Below, in pieces: positions 38,457-48,272 of a DNA stretch of 64,000 bases; the stretch's first letter is position 1; each line of letters opens with the position of its first letter. The stretch spans positions 2,046,001 through 2,110,000 of the forward strand of contig NZ_JAVCWF010000001.1 of the NCBI RefSeq assembly GCF_031085375.1. Direction: 5' to 3'. Made by a program: the position numbers and the translations under genes. The notes below the pieces were generated by a model. That model did not search any database. It was not told where the DNA came from and worked only from the letters and a program-made list of their open reading frames with translations. This DNA comes from Lactiplantibacillus brownii. Lineage in GTDB: Bacteria > Bacillota > Bacilli > Lactobacillales > Lactobacillaceae.

Positions 38457-39023
38457 TTAGAAAAGCTGTTTCGACCCAATCGCTTGAAAAACACCCGCAT
38501 AATCGGTATCTTTAGCCCACTGATTAAACTGGTCTTCGGTAATTTTAGTCCAATCAAAATCAGCTTTGATTTGTGACAATCCCATCGGATCTTTGAACGT
38601 CAATTTCTGCGTCGCTAACCACTTGATCAAAACTGGGATCACCCGCGTATCTGTTCCTAATAACTGATAGGTCGCCCCCGGTGTTGTTAGTTTGAAGGAC
38701 ACTGTATATCGGGCCTTAAACACCATCGCTGGTCCCACAGTCCGTACCATTGAATGATACAACGCAAGTTCCACTTGATTTAAATCAGCAATCGTAATCG
38801 TTTTGAAATTCTCCCCATTTTCATCCGTAAAGATCAACTGGGTTCCCCGAAACTCAACGTTACCATGCGCAAACGGGCTATAGGCGAAACCTCTTGCCAG
38901 CCAGCCCTTTGGTGGCTTGGGTTTTGGATACTGCTGACCATCAATCTCAAATGTCATAAAAGTCGGCTTCAACGCAATATTATCCGCAATATCTACCATT
39001 GTTACTGTTGGTGGTAATTCCAT
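38457..39023 (-). CDS. Hypothetical protein
   Basis: 188 residues, no signal peptide or membrane helix. Not recognised. A central part (ARGFAYSPFAHGNVEFRGTQLIFTDENGENFKTITIADLNQ; quoted in parts) has the strand-loop pattern of a PH-like or GRAM-like domain, and the tail (about 140-188) is helical and rich in Asp/Trp. ATG 39023 follows AAGGGGAT. Same direction as the MerR-OYE pair but separated by a terminator. Expected to be specific to lactobacilli. Confidence 0.75.
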   Translation of the reverse strand: MELPPTVTMVDIADNIALKPTFMTFEIDGQQYPKPKPPKGWLARGFAYSPFAHGNVEFRGTQLIFTDENGENFKTITIADLNQVELALYHSMVRTVGPAMVFKARYTVSFKLTTPGATYQLLGTDTRVIPVLIKWLATQKLTFKDPMGLSQIKADFDWTKITEDQFNQWAKDTDYAGVFQAIGSKQLF

Positions 39024-39068
39024 GTAAAGATCCCCTTGGCTCTCGTTCTCTCTAAGCTAATTATACCG

Positions 39069-39509
39069 CTAGTTAGTTAGTTTTCGGTGCATATTTTGAT
39101 GCAACAGTCCCGCTTCCATAAACCGTTCACCAAATGGCTTAAAACCAAGTTGCTGGTAAAAGCCTTGAGCCGTCACTTGAGCACCCAGTACGGCTTCCTG
39201 ATAGCCCTGCTGCTGACCATCTTGTAGCAACTGTTTAATTAAGGCTTGGGCATAGCCCTGACCGCGTGCTGCTTTCAAAGTCGCCACGCGTTGAATATGT
39301 AATTGTTGCGCTGATTCAGGCGTCATGCGTGCCGTCGCGACCGCTGCACCAGCGTCATCGTACAACACATAATGCCAAGTTGCAGTTGTAACTGTGTCTA
39401 ATTCCAAGGCTGGATCAATCTTTTGTTCAGCAATAAAGACCGCCCGCCGAATCATGATTGCATCGTCATATATCGGCGATGTGGTTTGATTACTTTTTTT
39501 AATTTTCAT
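39069..39509 (-). CDS. GNAT family N-acetyltransferase
   Basis: 146 residues. Acetyl-CoA binding motif A reads RVATLKAARGQGYAQALIKQL (shown in part: RGQGYAQAL), and motif B QAFYQQLGF-like (AQGFYQQLGFKPFGERF) follows. ElaA-like/YjcF-like pattern at the N-terminus (IRRAVFIAEQKI). Substrate unknown. ATG 39509 follows GGGTGGTG. Confidence 0.87.
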   Translation of the reverse strand: MKIKKSNQTTSPIYDDAIMIRRAVFIAEQKIDPALELDTVTTATWHYVLYDDAGAAVATARMTPESAQQLHIQRVATLKAARGQGYAQALIKQLLQDGQQQGYQEAVLGAQVTAQGFYQQLGFKPFGERFMEAGLLHQNMHRKLTN

Positions 39510-39617
39510 TCAATGACACCACCCTTATTGATACTTTTGAGAATACCCGTTCCAAGACATCACGTCAAACGGTTCATTGTCATTTGAAAGTTCGCAATTT
39601 ATCGTTTAAAGTGTCCA

Positions 39618-40008
39618 CTTAACTTGCCACTCCGGTTGGTCTGGACTGATACTGGAACGTGGTGGCCACGTTTGTGAGCCAAAGTACGGTCTCACAAGCC
39701 GGGCTTTCTCTAAGCTGGAAATTCACCAGCAAAGAGAAATTTCACCACTGAGCATCATCCAGCCCGCACTACGCTAGTTAGTAGTTCTGATACTGATTTT
39801 ATCAATGTTCCCTTGTTAAACCACTATCTGACGTCGGAGTGGACCAGTATGTTCGCGGTGTCAAAACACTTAGCTGGGCTAGTTTACCCAGGTTAGTGTC
39901 TGGCCGACTTTTAAGACGTGATTTCCGGCTTGAAAGCGCCCTGCAGACCGTTCTTTGGCTGCAGGTCTGCCTCACAGCGAACATACTAGACCATGGAGGC
40001 GGAAAAAT
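39618..40008 (-). repeat. Dispersed structured repeat, copy D
   Basis: About 390 bp, reverse orientation, in the gap before ltaS. It is complete: right-end TIR (CACTCCGGTTGGTCTGG at 39627-39645), module 2 hairpins, then the module 1 stem (GACCAGTATGTTCGCGGTG read from 39842) and the left TIR near 39990-40004. The AGACACT hairpin has AGTGTTT here, which keeps pairing through a G-U pair. Short ORFs inside mirror those of the other copies. 40009-40259 holds the ltaS promoter region. Confidence 0.85.
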
Positions 40009-40259
40009 TACTGACTTATTTCAAAATACACTATGATATACAAGCAGTTACTGATTGGTTCACATCATGAATTGCATTTGAACCACCAGATCGTTTCACA
40101 TTGACTAAGCGTACCGGATACGCTCAATTAAGGTGCGTGACTCAAATTAACCCATTCTTAAAAATGTTAACGATTTCCGTTCTGCTTGTTATGTTAAAAT
40201 GACTTGATGACTGTTTTTCGAGTCATATCCAAATTTGTCACAAATGAGGTCTTATAAAC

Positions 40260-42428
40260 ATGCTTACCAAACTCCGCCAGCACCTCAACACGCGGATTGG
40301 GTTCTTTTGGCTGTTAGTTTTCTTATTTTGGGCCAAGACCCTCTTTGCTTACTTTGCCGAGTTCTCCCTGGGAGTAACTGACATTCTACAGGTGTCGTTG
40401 ATGCTTGTTAATCCGTTAGCAACTACGGTGTTTCTGTTCAGCTTAGCGTTATATATTCGCAAAACCGGCTTTTATTACTATATTTTATTGCTAATCGACG
40501 CGTTAAATACCGTGTTGATGTATGCTAATGTCATTTATTACCGCGAATTTACCGACTTCATGACCGTTAGTACCATGACTGGTGTGTCAAAAGTCAATCA
40601 AGGCTTAACGGGATCATCGTTCGCCCTAACCAACTGGTATGACTGGCTCTATTGGATCGATATTATCGTTTTATTGGGCTTATATGTTTTCCATGTCATC
40701 AAACATGACGATCGACCCATCCGTAAACGGACTGCGTTTGCTTATACTTCGGTCGCCATCGCTGGCTTTGGGCTCAACTTAACGTTAGCTGAATCCAATC
40801 GGCCACAATTGTTAACTCGGACCTTTGACCGTAACTATATCGTCAAATATCTGGGGCTCGATGCGTTTACCGTCTATGACGGGATTAAAGATGAACAAAC
40901 GAACCACCAACGCGCTAGCGCCAAAAAATCCGAATTAGATACGGTCAAGGATTTTACAACGTCACATTACGCCGCCCCCAATGCCAGTATGTACGGCATT
41001 GCCAAGGGTAAAAATGTGATCGTCATTCACTTGGAAAGTTTCCAACAATTTCTCATTGATAAAAAAATTGATGGTCAAGAAGTGACGCCATTCTTGAATT
41101 CGCTCTATCATAGCAATTCGACCTACGCGTTCAAAAACTTCTTCCATCAAGTTGGTCAAGGGAAAACCAGTGATGCCGAAAACATGCTTGAAACGAGTAC
41201 GTACGGTTTATCGACCGGTTCATTGTTCTCACAACTTGGTTCGGATAATACTTTCCAAGCGGCACCGGCAATATTGAATCAACGTGCCAAATATTCTTCC
41301 GCCGTCTTTCATGGAAATGTCGCCAGTTTCTGGAATCGAAATAACACCTATAAGAATATGGGTTATCAATATTTCTTTGATGCGAGTTACTTCGATACCA
41401 CCGGTGATAAATCAACTGGTTATGGTTTGAAGGACAAGTTACTATTCAAGAATTCAGTCCAATATTTGGAACGATTACAACAACCGTTCTATGTTAAATA
41501 TATTACCGTGACGAATCACTTCCCGTTCAGTATGGATAAGGAAGATACTGACTTTAAGACGACCGACACTAGTGATAGTGCCATCAATGGCTACTTCCAA
41601 ACAGCGCATTATTTGGATCAATCCATCAAAGAATTCTACGCTTACTTGCAAAAGGCTGGGCTGTTAAAGAATTCAATGATCGTCTTATATGGTGACCACT
41701 ACGGCTTGTCTAATAGTGAGAATACCACGTTGGCGCCTATCTTAGGCAAGTCGGCCAAAGACTGGACGGCTTACGATAACGCGCAACTACAACGAGTGCC
41801 ATTTATGATCAATATTCCTGGTTCAACGGGTGGAAAAGTCGAATCCACGTATGGTGGTGAAATCGACGTTTTACCAACTATTTTGCACTTGCTGGGGATC
41901 TCCAGCAAACGCTATATTCAGTTTGGGACCGACCTCTTCTCGAAGGATCATGATCAAGTGGTTGCTTTCCGGAATCGCGATTTCGTGACCCCGAAGTACA
42001 CCGTGCTTAGTGGCAAGATCTACAGCAACGCCACCGGTGAAAAGCTCGATGCTACTGAAAAAGTCCAAAAGGCCGTCGACAAAGATCAGAAGAAAGTTAG
42101 TCAAGAACTGAGCCTCTCTGATTCATTGAACTCGAAAAATCTCTTGCGGTTCTACACCCCCAAAGATTTCAAGAAAGTCGATGCGTCCGATTATAATTAC
42201 GCTAATGGTTTGCAAAAAGAAATCAAGATCCAAGATACACTAGAAAAAGCTTCCACGAGTCTCTATTCCAAGAATGGGGATAAAACTACGGCCGACCTCT
42301 ACTCAACGGATGCCCCTGAAGATACACATTCGAAGACTGATTCGACCCGGATTAAGATTACTAATCCTGATGATAGTGACAGTAACACCAGCACTACCAG
42401 CAGTAGTACCAGCGCTAGTTCTAAATAG
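40260..42428 (+). CDS. LtaS-type lipoteichoic acid synthase family protein
   Basis: 722-residue membrane enzyme: five N-terminal helices (to about 165) and an extracellular sulfatase-fold domain that transfers glycerol phosphate. The catalytic threonine is Thr303 in GQGKTSDAEN (S. aureus LtaS Thr300). The metal site EVNHF-type segments (VIHLESFQQF; VLYGDHYGLS) are present. It ends in a Ser/Thr/Asp-rich tail of about 60 residues. ATG 40260 after GAGGTC. LTA synthase or LTA primase paralogue cannot be separated here. Confidence 0.9.
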   Translation: MLTKLRQHLNTRIGFFWLLVFLFWAKTLFAYFAEFSLGVTDILQVSLMLVNPLATTVFLFSLALYIRKTGFYYYILLLIDALNTVLMYANVIYYREFTDFMTVSTMTGVSKVNQGLTGSSFALTNWYDWLYWIDIIVLLGLYVFHVIKHDDRPIRKRTAFAYTSVAIAGFGLNLTLAESNRPQLLTRTFDRNYIVKYLGLDAFTVYDGIKDEQTNHQRASAKKSELDTVKDFTTSHYAAPNASMYGIAKGKNVIVIHLESFQQFLIDKKIDGQEVTPFLNSLYHSNSTYAFKNFFHQVGQGKTSDAENMLETSTYGLSTGSLFSQLGSDNTFQAAPAILNQRAKYSSAVFHGNVASFWNRNNTYKNMGYQYFFDASYFDTTGDKSTGYGLKDKLLFKNSVQYLERLQQPFYVKYITVTNHFPFSMDKEDTDFKTTDTSDSAINGYFQTAHYLDQSIKEFYAYLQKAGLLKNSMIVLYGDHYGLSNSENTTLAPILGKSAKDWTAYDNAQLQRVPFMINIPGSTGGKVESTYGGEIDVLPTILHLLGISSKRYIQFGTDLFSKDHDQVVAFRNRDFVTPKYTVLSGKIYSNATGEKLDATEKVQKAVDKDQKKVSQELSLSDSLNSKNLLRFYTPKDFKKVDASDYNYANGLQKEIKIQDTLEKASTSLYSKNGDKTTADLYSTDAPEDTHSKTDSTRIKITNPDDSDSNTSTTSSSTSASSK

Positions 42429-42435
42429 TTCAATT

Positions 42436-42477
42436 AAAGTTATCACTCAGATCAATTGTGAGTGATAACTTTTTTTA
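42436..42477 (+). terminator. Terminator of the ltaS-type gene
   Basis: AAAGTTATCACTC (42436-42448) / GAGTGATAACTTT (42460-42472) then a 7-T run. Confidence 0.88.
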
Positions 42478-42526
42478 TGTCATGGTAAAATAAAAGACAA
42501 TAGATTACTTTGAGGGGGCATCATCC

Positions 42527-44320
42527 ATGGGAGCATGGCGTTTTTGGGCACACGGTACCCGGCGATTTTTCAAAAATTGGGGCAGTTACGTTGCTTTGAT
42601 TTTCGGCACCAACCTGGTGATCAGTTATTTAGCTGTACCACTGTTTACTTGGTTATTAGAATTATTATTAAAGTGGCAAAATGTCAGTTACGTTTCATAC
42701 ACGAACGTGGGTCATATTTTAGTCAAAACGCCACTGGCCGCCATTGGCATGTTATTACTATTGTTGGCGATCATTATTTTAGTCTACTGGCAATTTGCCT
42801 TTTTATTACTGGGAATTATTAATATTATTAAAGGCCGTCCAAAAACGGTGCGTGCCGTTTTACGAGATACCGTGACCAGTTTGCATCATACGTCACTAAG
42901 CACCTTTATCTTTTTTATTGGTTATTTTATCGTCATTTTACCCTTTGGCAGTTATATCTTCACCACACCATTATTAAACAAAGCCCAGATTCCAGCATTC
43001 ATTGTGAGCTTTCTTCTGGATAATCCCTGGATGGCGGCGGGACTCGCTGTCTTCTATGTCGGCGCGGGCTATCTGGGCATCCGTTTGATGACTTTACTAC
43101 CCTTGATGATGATCGACCAACTGCCTTGGCGCCAAGCGCTACAAACCAGTTGGCGTCAAAGCGCCCACCGGACTTGGCGCTATCTATGTCATATTTTGGT
43201 CATCTTACTGATGGTCGCGGGCACCGTAGCCGTCATTTACGGGGCTATTTATAGCTTACAGTTGTGGCTCGACACCACTAAATTTGCAATGGCTGGTGCG
43301 ACCCTCAATTTATTTATCATGGAAATCGTCACCGAAATCATTATCTGCTACACCGCCGCCATTTTCATGATGCTCATCATTGCCTGCTACCGCCAAGATC
43401 TGACGTTACCGAGCCGGCCCACTTTGACCTTCAATGAGCCAGCCAAATTACGCCGCTGGACACGTGGGACTGTTGCAATCGGGATGGTCGTTGTCAGTGG
43501 ATTGTTGGTCGCCTTCAATTTAATTTATCTGAATGGGTTTGCCATCACAAAGCCCATCATGATTTCTCATCGTGGCGTTGACGATGGCAATGGCGTCCAA
43601 AACACGATTCCAGCACTGATCAAAACCAGTCGTGAAAAACCAGATTATATTGAAATGGATATACAGGTCACGAAAGATCATCAATTTGTGGTTATGCATG
43701 ATCCTAATTTGAAGGCCCTCGCCGGGATCAAAAAGAAGCCCTATCAATTAACACTGGCACAATTGCAAAAATTGACGGTGCATGAGAATGGTTATCAAGC
43801 CAAGATTCCAAGTTTTGATCAATATTTACAAGCGGCCCAACAGCACCATCAAAAACTGCTGGTCGAGATCAAAACATCGAAAGCTTATACGCGAGCAGAT
43901 ACCCGGCGCTTCATTCAAAAATACGGCAAGACCCTTCAAACAGATCATGATCAAGTCCACACCTTGAGTTATAAAGTCATGACTGAATTGAAACGCTTAG
44001 ATCAAAAACAATTTGTTAGCTACATTTTGCCATATAATCTAACCTTCCCACACACTTCCGCCAACGCTTATACGATGGAAGCCACGACTTTAAACGACCA
44101 TTTTGTGGACAAAGCTGACCGGTTGCATAAAAAAGTTTATGCCTGGGACATTGACGACACCGATTTAATGGATCAGATGATGTTCATGGGCGTCAATGGG
44201 ATTATTACGGACAACTTGCACGAAATGCAGACCGAAGCCAAAAAGAATACGGATCACCCAAGTTATGCTAAGTTGCTCTTAACCTTCATGAACGAACTGA
44301 GCCTAACTAGCAGCAATTAG
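42527..44320 (+). CDS. Membrane-bound glycerophosphodiester phosphodiesterase
   Basis: 597 residues. The first 330 or so are six to eight membrane helices of the GDPD membrane-domain family; the C-terminal catalytic GDPD domain starts at MISHRGVDDGNGVQNTIPAL. Metal and catalytic residues are in place: HRG, YIEMDIQVTKD, MHDPNL, LLVEIKT. It hydrolyses glycerophosphodiesters, possibly lipoteichoic acid or lipid headgroups, which fits its place next to the LtaS-type gene. ATG 42527 after GAGGGGG. Confidence 0.92.
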   Translation: MGAWRFWAHGTRRFFKNWGSYVALIFGTNLVISYLAVPLFTWLLELLLKWQNVSYVSYTNVGHILVKTPLAAIGMLLLLLAIIILVYWQFAFLLLGIINIIKGRPKTVRAVLRDTVTSLHHTSLSTFIFFIGYFIVILPFGSYIFTTPLLNKAQIPAFIVSFLLDNPWMAAGLAVFYVGAGYLGIRLMTLLPLMMIDQLPWRQALQTSWRQSAHRTWRYLCHILVILLMVAGTVAVIYGAIYSLQLWLDTTKFAMAGATLNLFIMEIVTEIIICYTAAIFMMLIIACYRQDLTLPSRPTLTFNEPAKLRRWTRGTVAIGMVVVSGLLVAFNLIYLNGFAITKPIMISHRGVDDGNGVQNTIPALIKTSREKPDYIEMDIQVTKDHQFVVMHDPNLKALAGIKKKPYQLTLAQLQKLTVHENGYQAKIPSFDQYLQAAQQHHQKLLVEIKTSKAYTRADTRRFIQKYGKTLQTDHDQVHTLSYKVMTELKRLDQKQFVSYILPYNLTFPHTSANAYTMEATTLNDHFVDKADRLHKKVYAWDIDDTDLMDQMMFMGVNGIITDNLHEMQTEAKKNTDHPSYAKLLLTFMNELSLTSSN

Positions 44321-44393
44321 GCTTCACAGCTTATTAGTCAAGGGACTTCGAGCCGCAAAATTTTATTCTTTGAAATTGCTTTGAAATAACGAA

Positions 44394-44437
44394 AAGAGAG
44401 GGCACATGCTTCGTGATAAAGCGTGTGCCCTCTCTTT
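44394..44437. terminator. Bidirectional hairpin terminator
   Basis: AAGAGAGGGCACATGCTT (44394-44411) pairs with AAGCGTGTGCCCTCTCTT (44419-44436), one G-T pair. Between convergent GDPD and FNR genes. Confidence 0.75.
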
Positions 44438-44497
44438 GCTATTAAGCCTTATTCAAACTCTTTTTCCAAGTACAGGTACAAGTTAAAACGAAACAAG

Positions 44498-44540
44498 ACC
44501 ACCACGTTCCAGACCAACCGGAACAACAAACTGAGCGGCT
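44498..44540 (+). repeat. Remnant of the structured repeat (right end)
   Basis: ACCACCACGTTCC then AGACCAACCGGAACAACAAACTG repeats the last 45 or so bases of copies A and B, with an internal deletion of about ten bases (AGCATCAGTCC lost). Only the terminal part remains. Located in the convergent gap before the FNR gene. Confidence 0.65.
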
Positions 44541-44572
44541 GGCCTAACTCTTTTAACCAACGCTATCAAAAA

Positions 44573-45574
44573 TTAATGAGCACGTTTTTCAAATAAAGTC
44601 GTGCTATGCAGTGGACTCCGTCGATCTGGATAGAGTTGCATCATCAACTGGTTCACCGCATTGGGGGCTTCACCAAAACCACTCGCGATCAGCCCCAATT
44701 TGCCGGGATAAACAACGGTATCACCAATTGCCGCAATCCCAGGAATATCCGTAGCCATTTGGGTGTCCACCTCAATTAACCGATGACTCATGGTTGGCGT
44801 CACTTGCCAGTTGCGAATGACTTTATTGTCTGCGATGAAACCATAATTCACGAGTAACGAATCCACCGCTAGTTGTTCCTCAGCCGTACCACGAACTTCT
44901 TTCATCGTTAAGTCCAACTGACCATTGGGACGCTTAGCTAATGCCTTGATTAAAAATGGGGTTTTAATTTCAACCGATGAAGCTTTCAACAAGTCCACGC
45001 TGTGTTCCATACCACGAAATTGATCACGGCGATGCATGAGATAAACTTGCTTGGCCACCGGTTCTAGCATGAGTGCCATATCAATTGCCGAATCACCACC
45101 GCCGGCTACAAGGACGACTTGATTTTTAAATTGTACTAGGCTCGGAATATGGTAGAAAAGTTGTTGGCCTTCAAACTGTGTGGCATTGTCGACCGCTAAT
45201 TTACGTGGTTGAAAGGCTCCGCTCCCAGTCGCCACAATAATCGCTTTTGACTTGGAATTCGTCCCATCACTAGTCGTCAGCTCAAAATTTCCCATCGTTC
45301 CCGTCACATCCGTCACGGCCTGATTCAACTTAACGTCAATCGGAAATTGTTGCATCTGAGTAGCTAACTGTGACACTAAATCACGGGCACGAATTGCCGG
45401 ATAACCCGCAATATCATGGATCATTTTTTCCGGATACAAGGCTTGGACTTGTCCACCCAACTCAGGCAGACTTTCCAGCAATTGCACTTTTGCATTCCGC
45501 ATACCCGCGTAAAATGCCGCGAACATGCCGACCGGCCCACCACCAACAATCGTTAAATCATATGCTGAAGTCAT
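44573..45574 (-). CDS. Ferredoxin--NADP(+) reductase, thioredoxin reductase type
   Basis: 333-residue FAD/NADPH flavoprotein. FAD motif VGGGPVGMFAAFYAGMR, NADPH motif VAGGGDSAIDMALML and the C-terminal AIGDTVVYPG. The thioredoxin-reductase CxxC is missing between the two nucleotide motifs, which marks the FNR (YumC-like) subgroup. Ferredoxin or flavodoxin partner not in the window. ATG 45574 has a weak ribosome site. Confidence 0.92.
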   Translation of the reverse strand: MTSAYDLTIVGGGPVGMFAAFYAGMRNAKVQLLESLPELGGQVQALYPEKMIHDIAGYPAIRARDLVSQLATQMQQFPIDVKLNQAVTDVTGTMGNFELTTSDGTNSKSKAIIVATGSGAFQPRKLAVDNATQFEGQQLFYHIPSLVQFKNQVVLVAGGGDSAIDMALMLEPVAKQVYLMHRRDQFRGMEHSVDLLKASSVEIKTPFLIKALAKRPNGQLDLTMKEVRGTAEEQLAVDSLLVNYGFIADNKVIRNWQVTPTMSHRLIEVDTQMATDIPGIAAIGDTVVYPGKLGLIASGFGEAPNAVNQLMMQLYPDRRSPLHSTTLFEKRAH

Positions 45575-45695
45575 TCGTCAACCAACTTTCTCAAATAAAC
45601 TTTAATACTGTTAATTCTAGTAGATAACCCACCCTTTTGCAAAAACATTTCGCTAATTTTCAGCTATAATAGCCATAGACGAAGAGGGGTTAAAA

Positions 45696-46457
45696 ATGCG
45701 GCGAAAACAACTTATCATCAGTTTAGCAGGACTCAGTGTCGTGCTGGTCATCGGGAGCGGCGCTTACTGGCAACATCGGCTACAACCGCTCAAAACCGTC
45801 CAAGTTCACCAAACTAAGATACCCACGATTTTTATTGGCGGTGACTATGCCAAAGCCTTTTCAACTGATGGCTTCGTCCACCGATTAAGCGAGACGCATT
45901 TGATGACCAAGGCCCTAGTAGTCCACGTTGGTCGCCAAGGACAGGTCCACGTCACAAAATACGCTCCACTACGTGATAACCCAACCATTCAAGTGATTTA
46001 TGCCGTCAATCACCAACCAGCCAAGCAAACCCGACAACTTGCTAAAGTCATGCACGTTTTAAAACAACGCTATCATGTCACTTGTTATAATGCGGTCGGC
46101 CATTCTTCTGGTGGCAATATTATCTTCAATTATTTGACGCGCACCCCACAACACGATCAGCCCCAGATTCATAAATTTGTCACCTTGGGCTCAAATTATC
46201 CGGCTGTTGCGGTTGCCCTCAAAAAATTACCAGCCAAGCTACCAATTCTTAATATTGGTGGCCAATTATACCGAACCAACGGCGATGGCACCGTATCACT
46301 TAAATCAGTGTTGGCATTTAGTACGGCGTTAAAAAAGCAACATTTCCAGCCTAAAACACAAATCATCCACGGGGGGCCACTAACTGCAGCACACTCCATG
46401 TTGCACATTAATCCGCAAGTTGACCGCGATATCGTGACCTTTTTGTATGGTCACTAA
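45696..46457 (+). CDS. DUF915-type alpha/beta hydrolase
   Basis: 253 residues, signal anchor at the N-terminus (LIISLAGLSVVLVIGSG) and an alpha/beta-hydrolase domain of the DUF915 family. Nucleophile Ser in GHSSGGNIIF; a downstream NGDGTVSLKS (Asp) and the final AAHSMLHIN (His) fit the catalytic triad. Extracellular or membrane-bound, substrate unknown. ATG 45696 after GAGGGG. Confidence 0.87.
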   Translation: MRRKQLIISLAGLSVVLVIGSGAYWQHRLQPLKTVQVHQTKIPTIFIGGDYAKAFSTDGFVHRLSETHLMTKALVVHVGRQGQVHVTKYAPLRDNPTIQVIYAVNHQPAKQTRQLAKVMHVLKQRYHVTCYNAVGHSSGGNIIFNYLTRTPQHDQPQIHKFVTLGSNYPAVAVALKKLPAKLPILNIGGQLYRTNGDGTVSLKSVLAFSTALKKQHFQPKTQIIHGGPLTAAHSMLHINPQVDRDIVTFLYGH

Positions 46458-46551
46458 CTCATTTATGTAAAATCAATGACAAACATTTTAATCTATTTAT
46501 AATAATACTAATATTTAACTTTCAAGACAAGTAGCAACGTACTGATCATCT

Positions 46552-46600
46552 AAAAAGCGCCCCGAAGCCACTGCATCATCTGCAATCACTTCGAGGCGCC
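46552..46600 (-). terminator. Terminator of ppk2
   Basis: GCGCCCCGAAG (46557-46567) / CTTCGAGGCGC (46589-46599); minus strand ends in a T-run. Confidence 0.75.
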
Positions 46601-46614
46601 TGTTCAATTTGAGT

Positions 46615-47508
46615 CTAATCTTTTTCACGATCTAATTGATCTAGCGCCGTCTTTAACTGTGCCTGATCTGCTGCCCCTAATGACGGGTAGGCTAATGGTA
46701 ACTCGTTTAGGCGCCGGTTAATAATTTCTGAAACGCAAAGTCGTGAATACCACTTGCTATCCGAAGGAATCACGTACCATGGCGTACTTTTCGTCGCCGT
46801 ATGCGTAATCGCTTCATCATAAACTTGTTGATAATTGTCCCAATATTTACGTTCACGAATATCAGCCGCTGAAAATTTCCAATTATGATTAGGTAATTCA
46901 ATCCGGCGAATAAAGCGTTGTTTTTGTTCGTCTTTGGACATATGCAAGAAGAACTTCAACACCAAATAACCATTGTGCTCTAAATAATCCTCAAAGTAAC
47001 GCATATCTTTAAAGCGACGGTTGAAGAATGCCTCGTTAACTTGATCCGGCGTTTCAATCGCGCCAATATGCTCATTGACGATAATATTTGGATGAACCCG
47101 ACTCACTAAAACATCTTCGTAATAAGAGCGATTAAAGATTCCAATCATGCCGCGCTTTGGCACTTGTTCGTGAATCCGCCACAAGTAATCATGCGCAATT
47201 TCTTTGCTGGTCGGTTGCTTGAAAGAGACTACTTCACAACCTTGGGGATTAACACCACTCATGATGTGCGCAATCATGCTATCCTTGCCCGCCGCATCCA
47301 TGGCCTGAAACACGATTAGCACACCGTAACGATCTTGCGCATACAATTTGCCTTGCAGCTCGGTTAATTGCTTAATATTTTTAGCAATTTGGGTCTTGAT
47401 CACTTTTTCATCATTATATTTTTCATCCGGTCCCGTTGGTAGCGCCGTCAATCCCAACGGTTGCTTTCCGGTATATCGATATTGCTTTTCAAAATTCACT
47501 GCCGCCAC
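46615..47508 (-). CDS. ppk2: Polyphosphate kinase 2 family
   Basis: 297 residues. PPK2 P-loop FQAMDAAGKDSMI, lid RSYYEDVLVSRVHP and the Walker B-like IFNRSYYED. Members use polyphosphate to phosphorylate nucleoside mono- or diphosphates; which one this uses is not certain. Start is one of two nearby GTGs (47508 or 47499) behind AGAGAGG, neither spaced ideally. Reads leftward just after the nitroreductase with a 9-base gap, likely one operon. Confidence 0.9.
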   Translation of the reverse strand: MAAVNFEKQYRYTGKQPLGLTALPTGPDEKYNDEKVIKTQIAKNIKQLTELQGKLYAQDRYGVLIVFQAMDAAGKDSMIAHIMSGVNPQGCEVVSFKQPTSKEIAHDYLWRIHEQVPKRGMIGIFNRSYYEDVLVSRVHPNIIVNEHIGAIETPDQVNEAFFNRRFKDMRYFEDYLEHNGYLVLKFFLHMSKDEQKQRFIRRIELPNHNWKFSAADIRERKYWDNYQQVYDEAITHTATKSTPWYVIPSDSKWYSRLCVSEIINRRLNELPLAYPSLGAADQAQLKTALDQLDREKD

Positions 47509-47517
47509 GTTCCTCTC

Positions 47518-48075
47518 TTACCGAAATTCAATTAATGCTTGACTGGCTTTATGTGGTGCGCCTTTTCCTGGTTGCACCGCTTTTCCAATGGCTACTAATA
47601 GTCGCGGCTCATAACGCACCGGATCTAATTTTAAGATTCGACTGAACGCCGCATGGTCAAAGCCTGTCATGGGATTCGTATCATAGCCATGATCCTTTGC
47701 AACTAGCATAAACTGCATCGCGACTAATCCCGTGTCGAGTGCTGCGATATCTGACTGGGCGGGATTATCCGCGCGTTGTGCTGGTAAAAATGGCTGAGCT
47801 TCTGCCAAATTTTCACGGTCATTCACGAATAAAACGACCGCGCTCGCAGTGGTTAATTGGCGTTTATTGCCGGTAGCGGTGGCTAATTGTTGGCGGATTT
47901 GTGGCGTGGCGATCACCATCGCACGAATCGGCTGTAAATTTAATGCGCTGGGCGCTAAAAAGGCTAATTTTAACATTGCGGTCATCTCAGTTTGTGAGAT
48001 TTTAGTCGTCCCATCATAATTGCGGACTGAATGTCGTGCTTCGATTACATCATTAATTGGCTGATTAATTGTCAT
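47518..48075 (-). CDS. Nitroreductase family protein
   Basis: About 185 residues, FMN-dependent. The family start VIEARHSVRNYDGT, then LAPSALNLQPIRAMVI and the NPMTGFD/ LDPVRYEPRLLVAIGK core. Substrate unknown. ATG 48075 with AAGGAAG 8 bases upstream. Followed directly by ppk2 on the same strand. Confidence 0.9.
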   Translation of the reverse strand: MTINQPINDVIEARHSVRNYDGTTKISQTEMTAMLKLAFLAPSALNLQPIRAMVIATPQIRQQLATATGNKRQLTTASAVVLFVNDRENLAEAQPFLPAQRADNPAQSDIAALDTGLVAMQFMLVAKDHGYDTNPMTGFDHAAFSRILKLDPVRYEPRLLVAIGKAVQPGKGAPHKASQALIEFR

Positions 48076-48272
48076 CCGTCTCACTTCCTTGTTTTCAAGT
48101 ATAAGTCAGCGGTTACATTTTGACCAGTCACGAATAGTACCGAACATTAATAACTTATTATTAGTAGAGATTCGTCATTCATCGTTGTCACCCCCGCCTG
48201 AAACGGTTACAATTAATTTAACCAGTCAGGGCTGCGACGTCATGAGGCCTGAAAATTAGGAGGAATTTGCAC

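Noticed and set aside
39802..40036. Open frames inside repeat copy D
   Set aside because: Repeat-derived, no ribosome site, and both strands open over the same bases.
48211..48226. cre site before the nucleoside hydrolase gene
   Set aside because: TGAAACGGTTACA is one base short of the cre pattern and the central CG is displaced.
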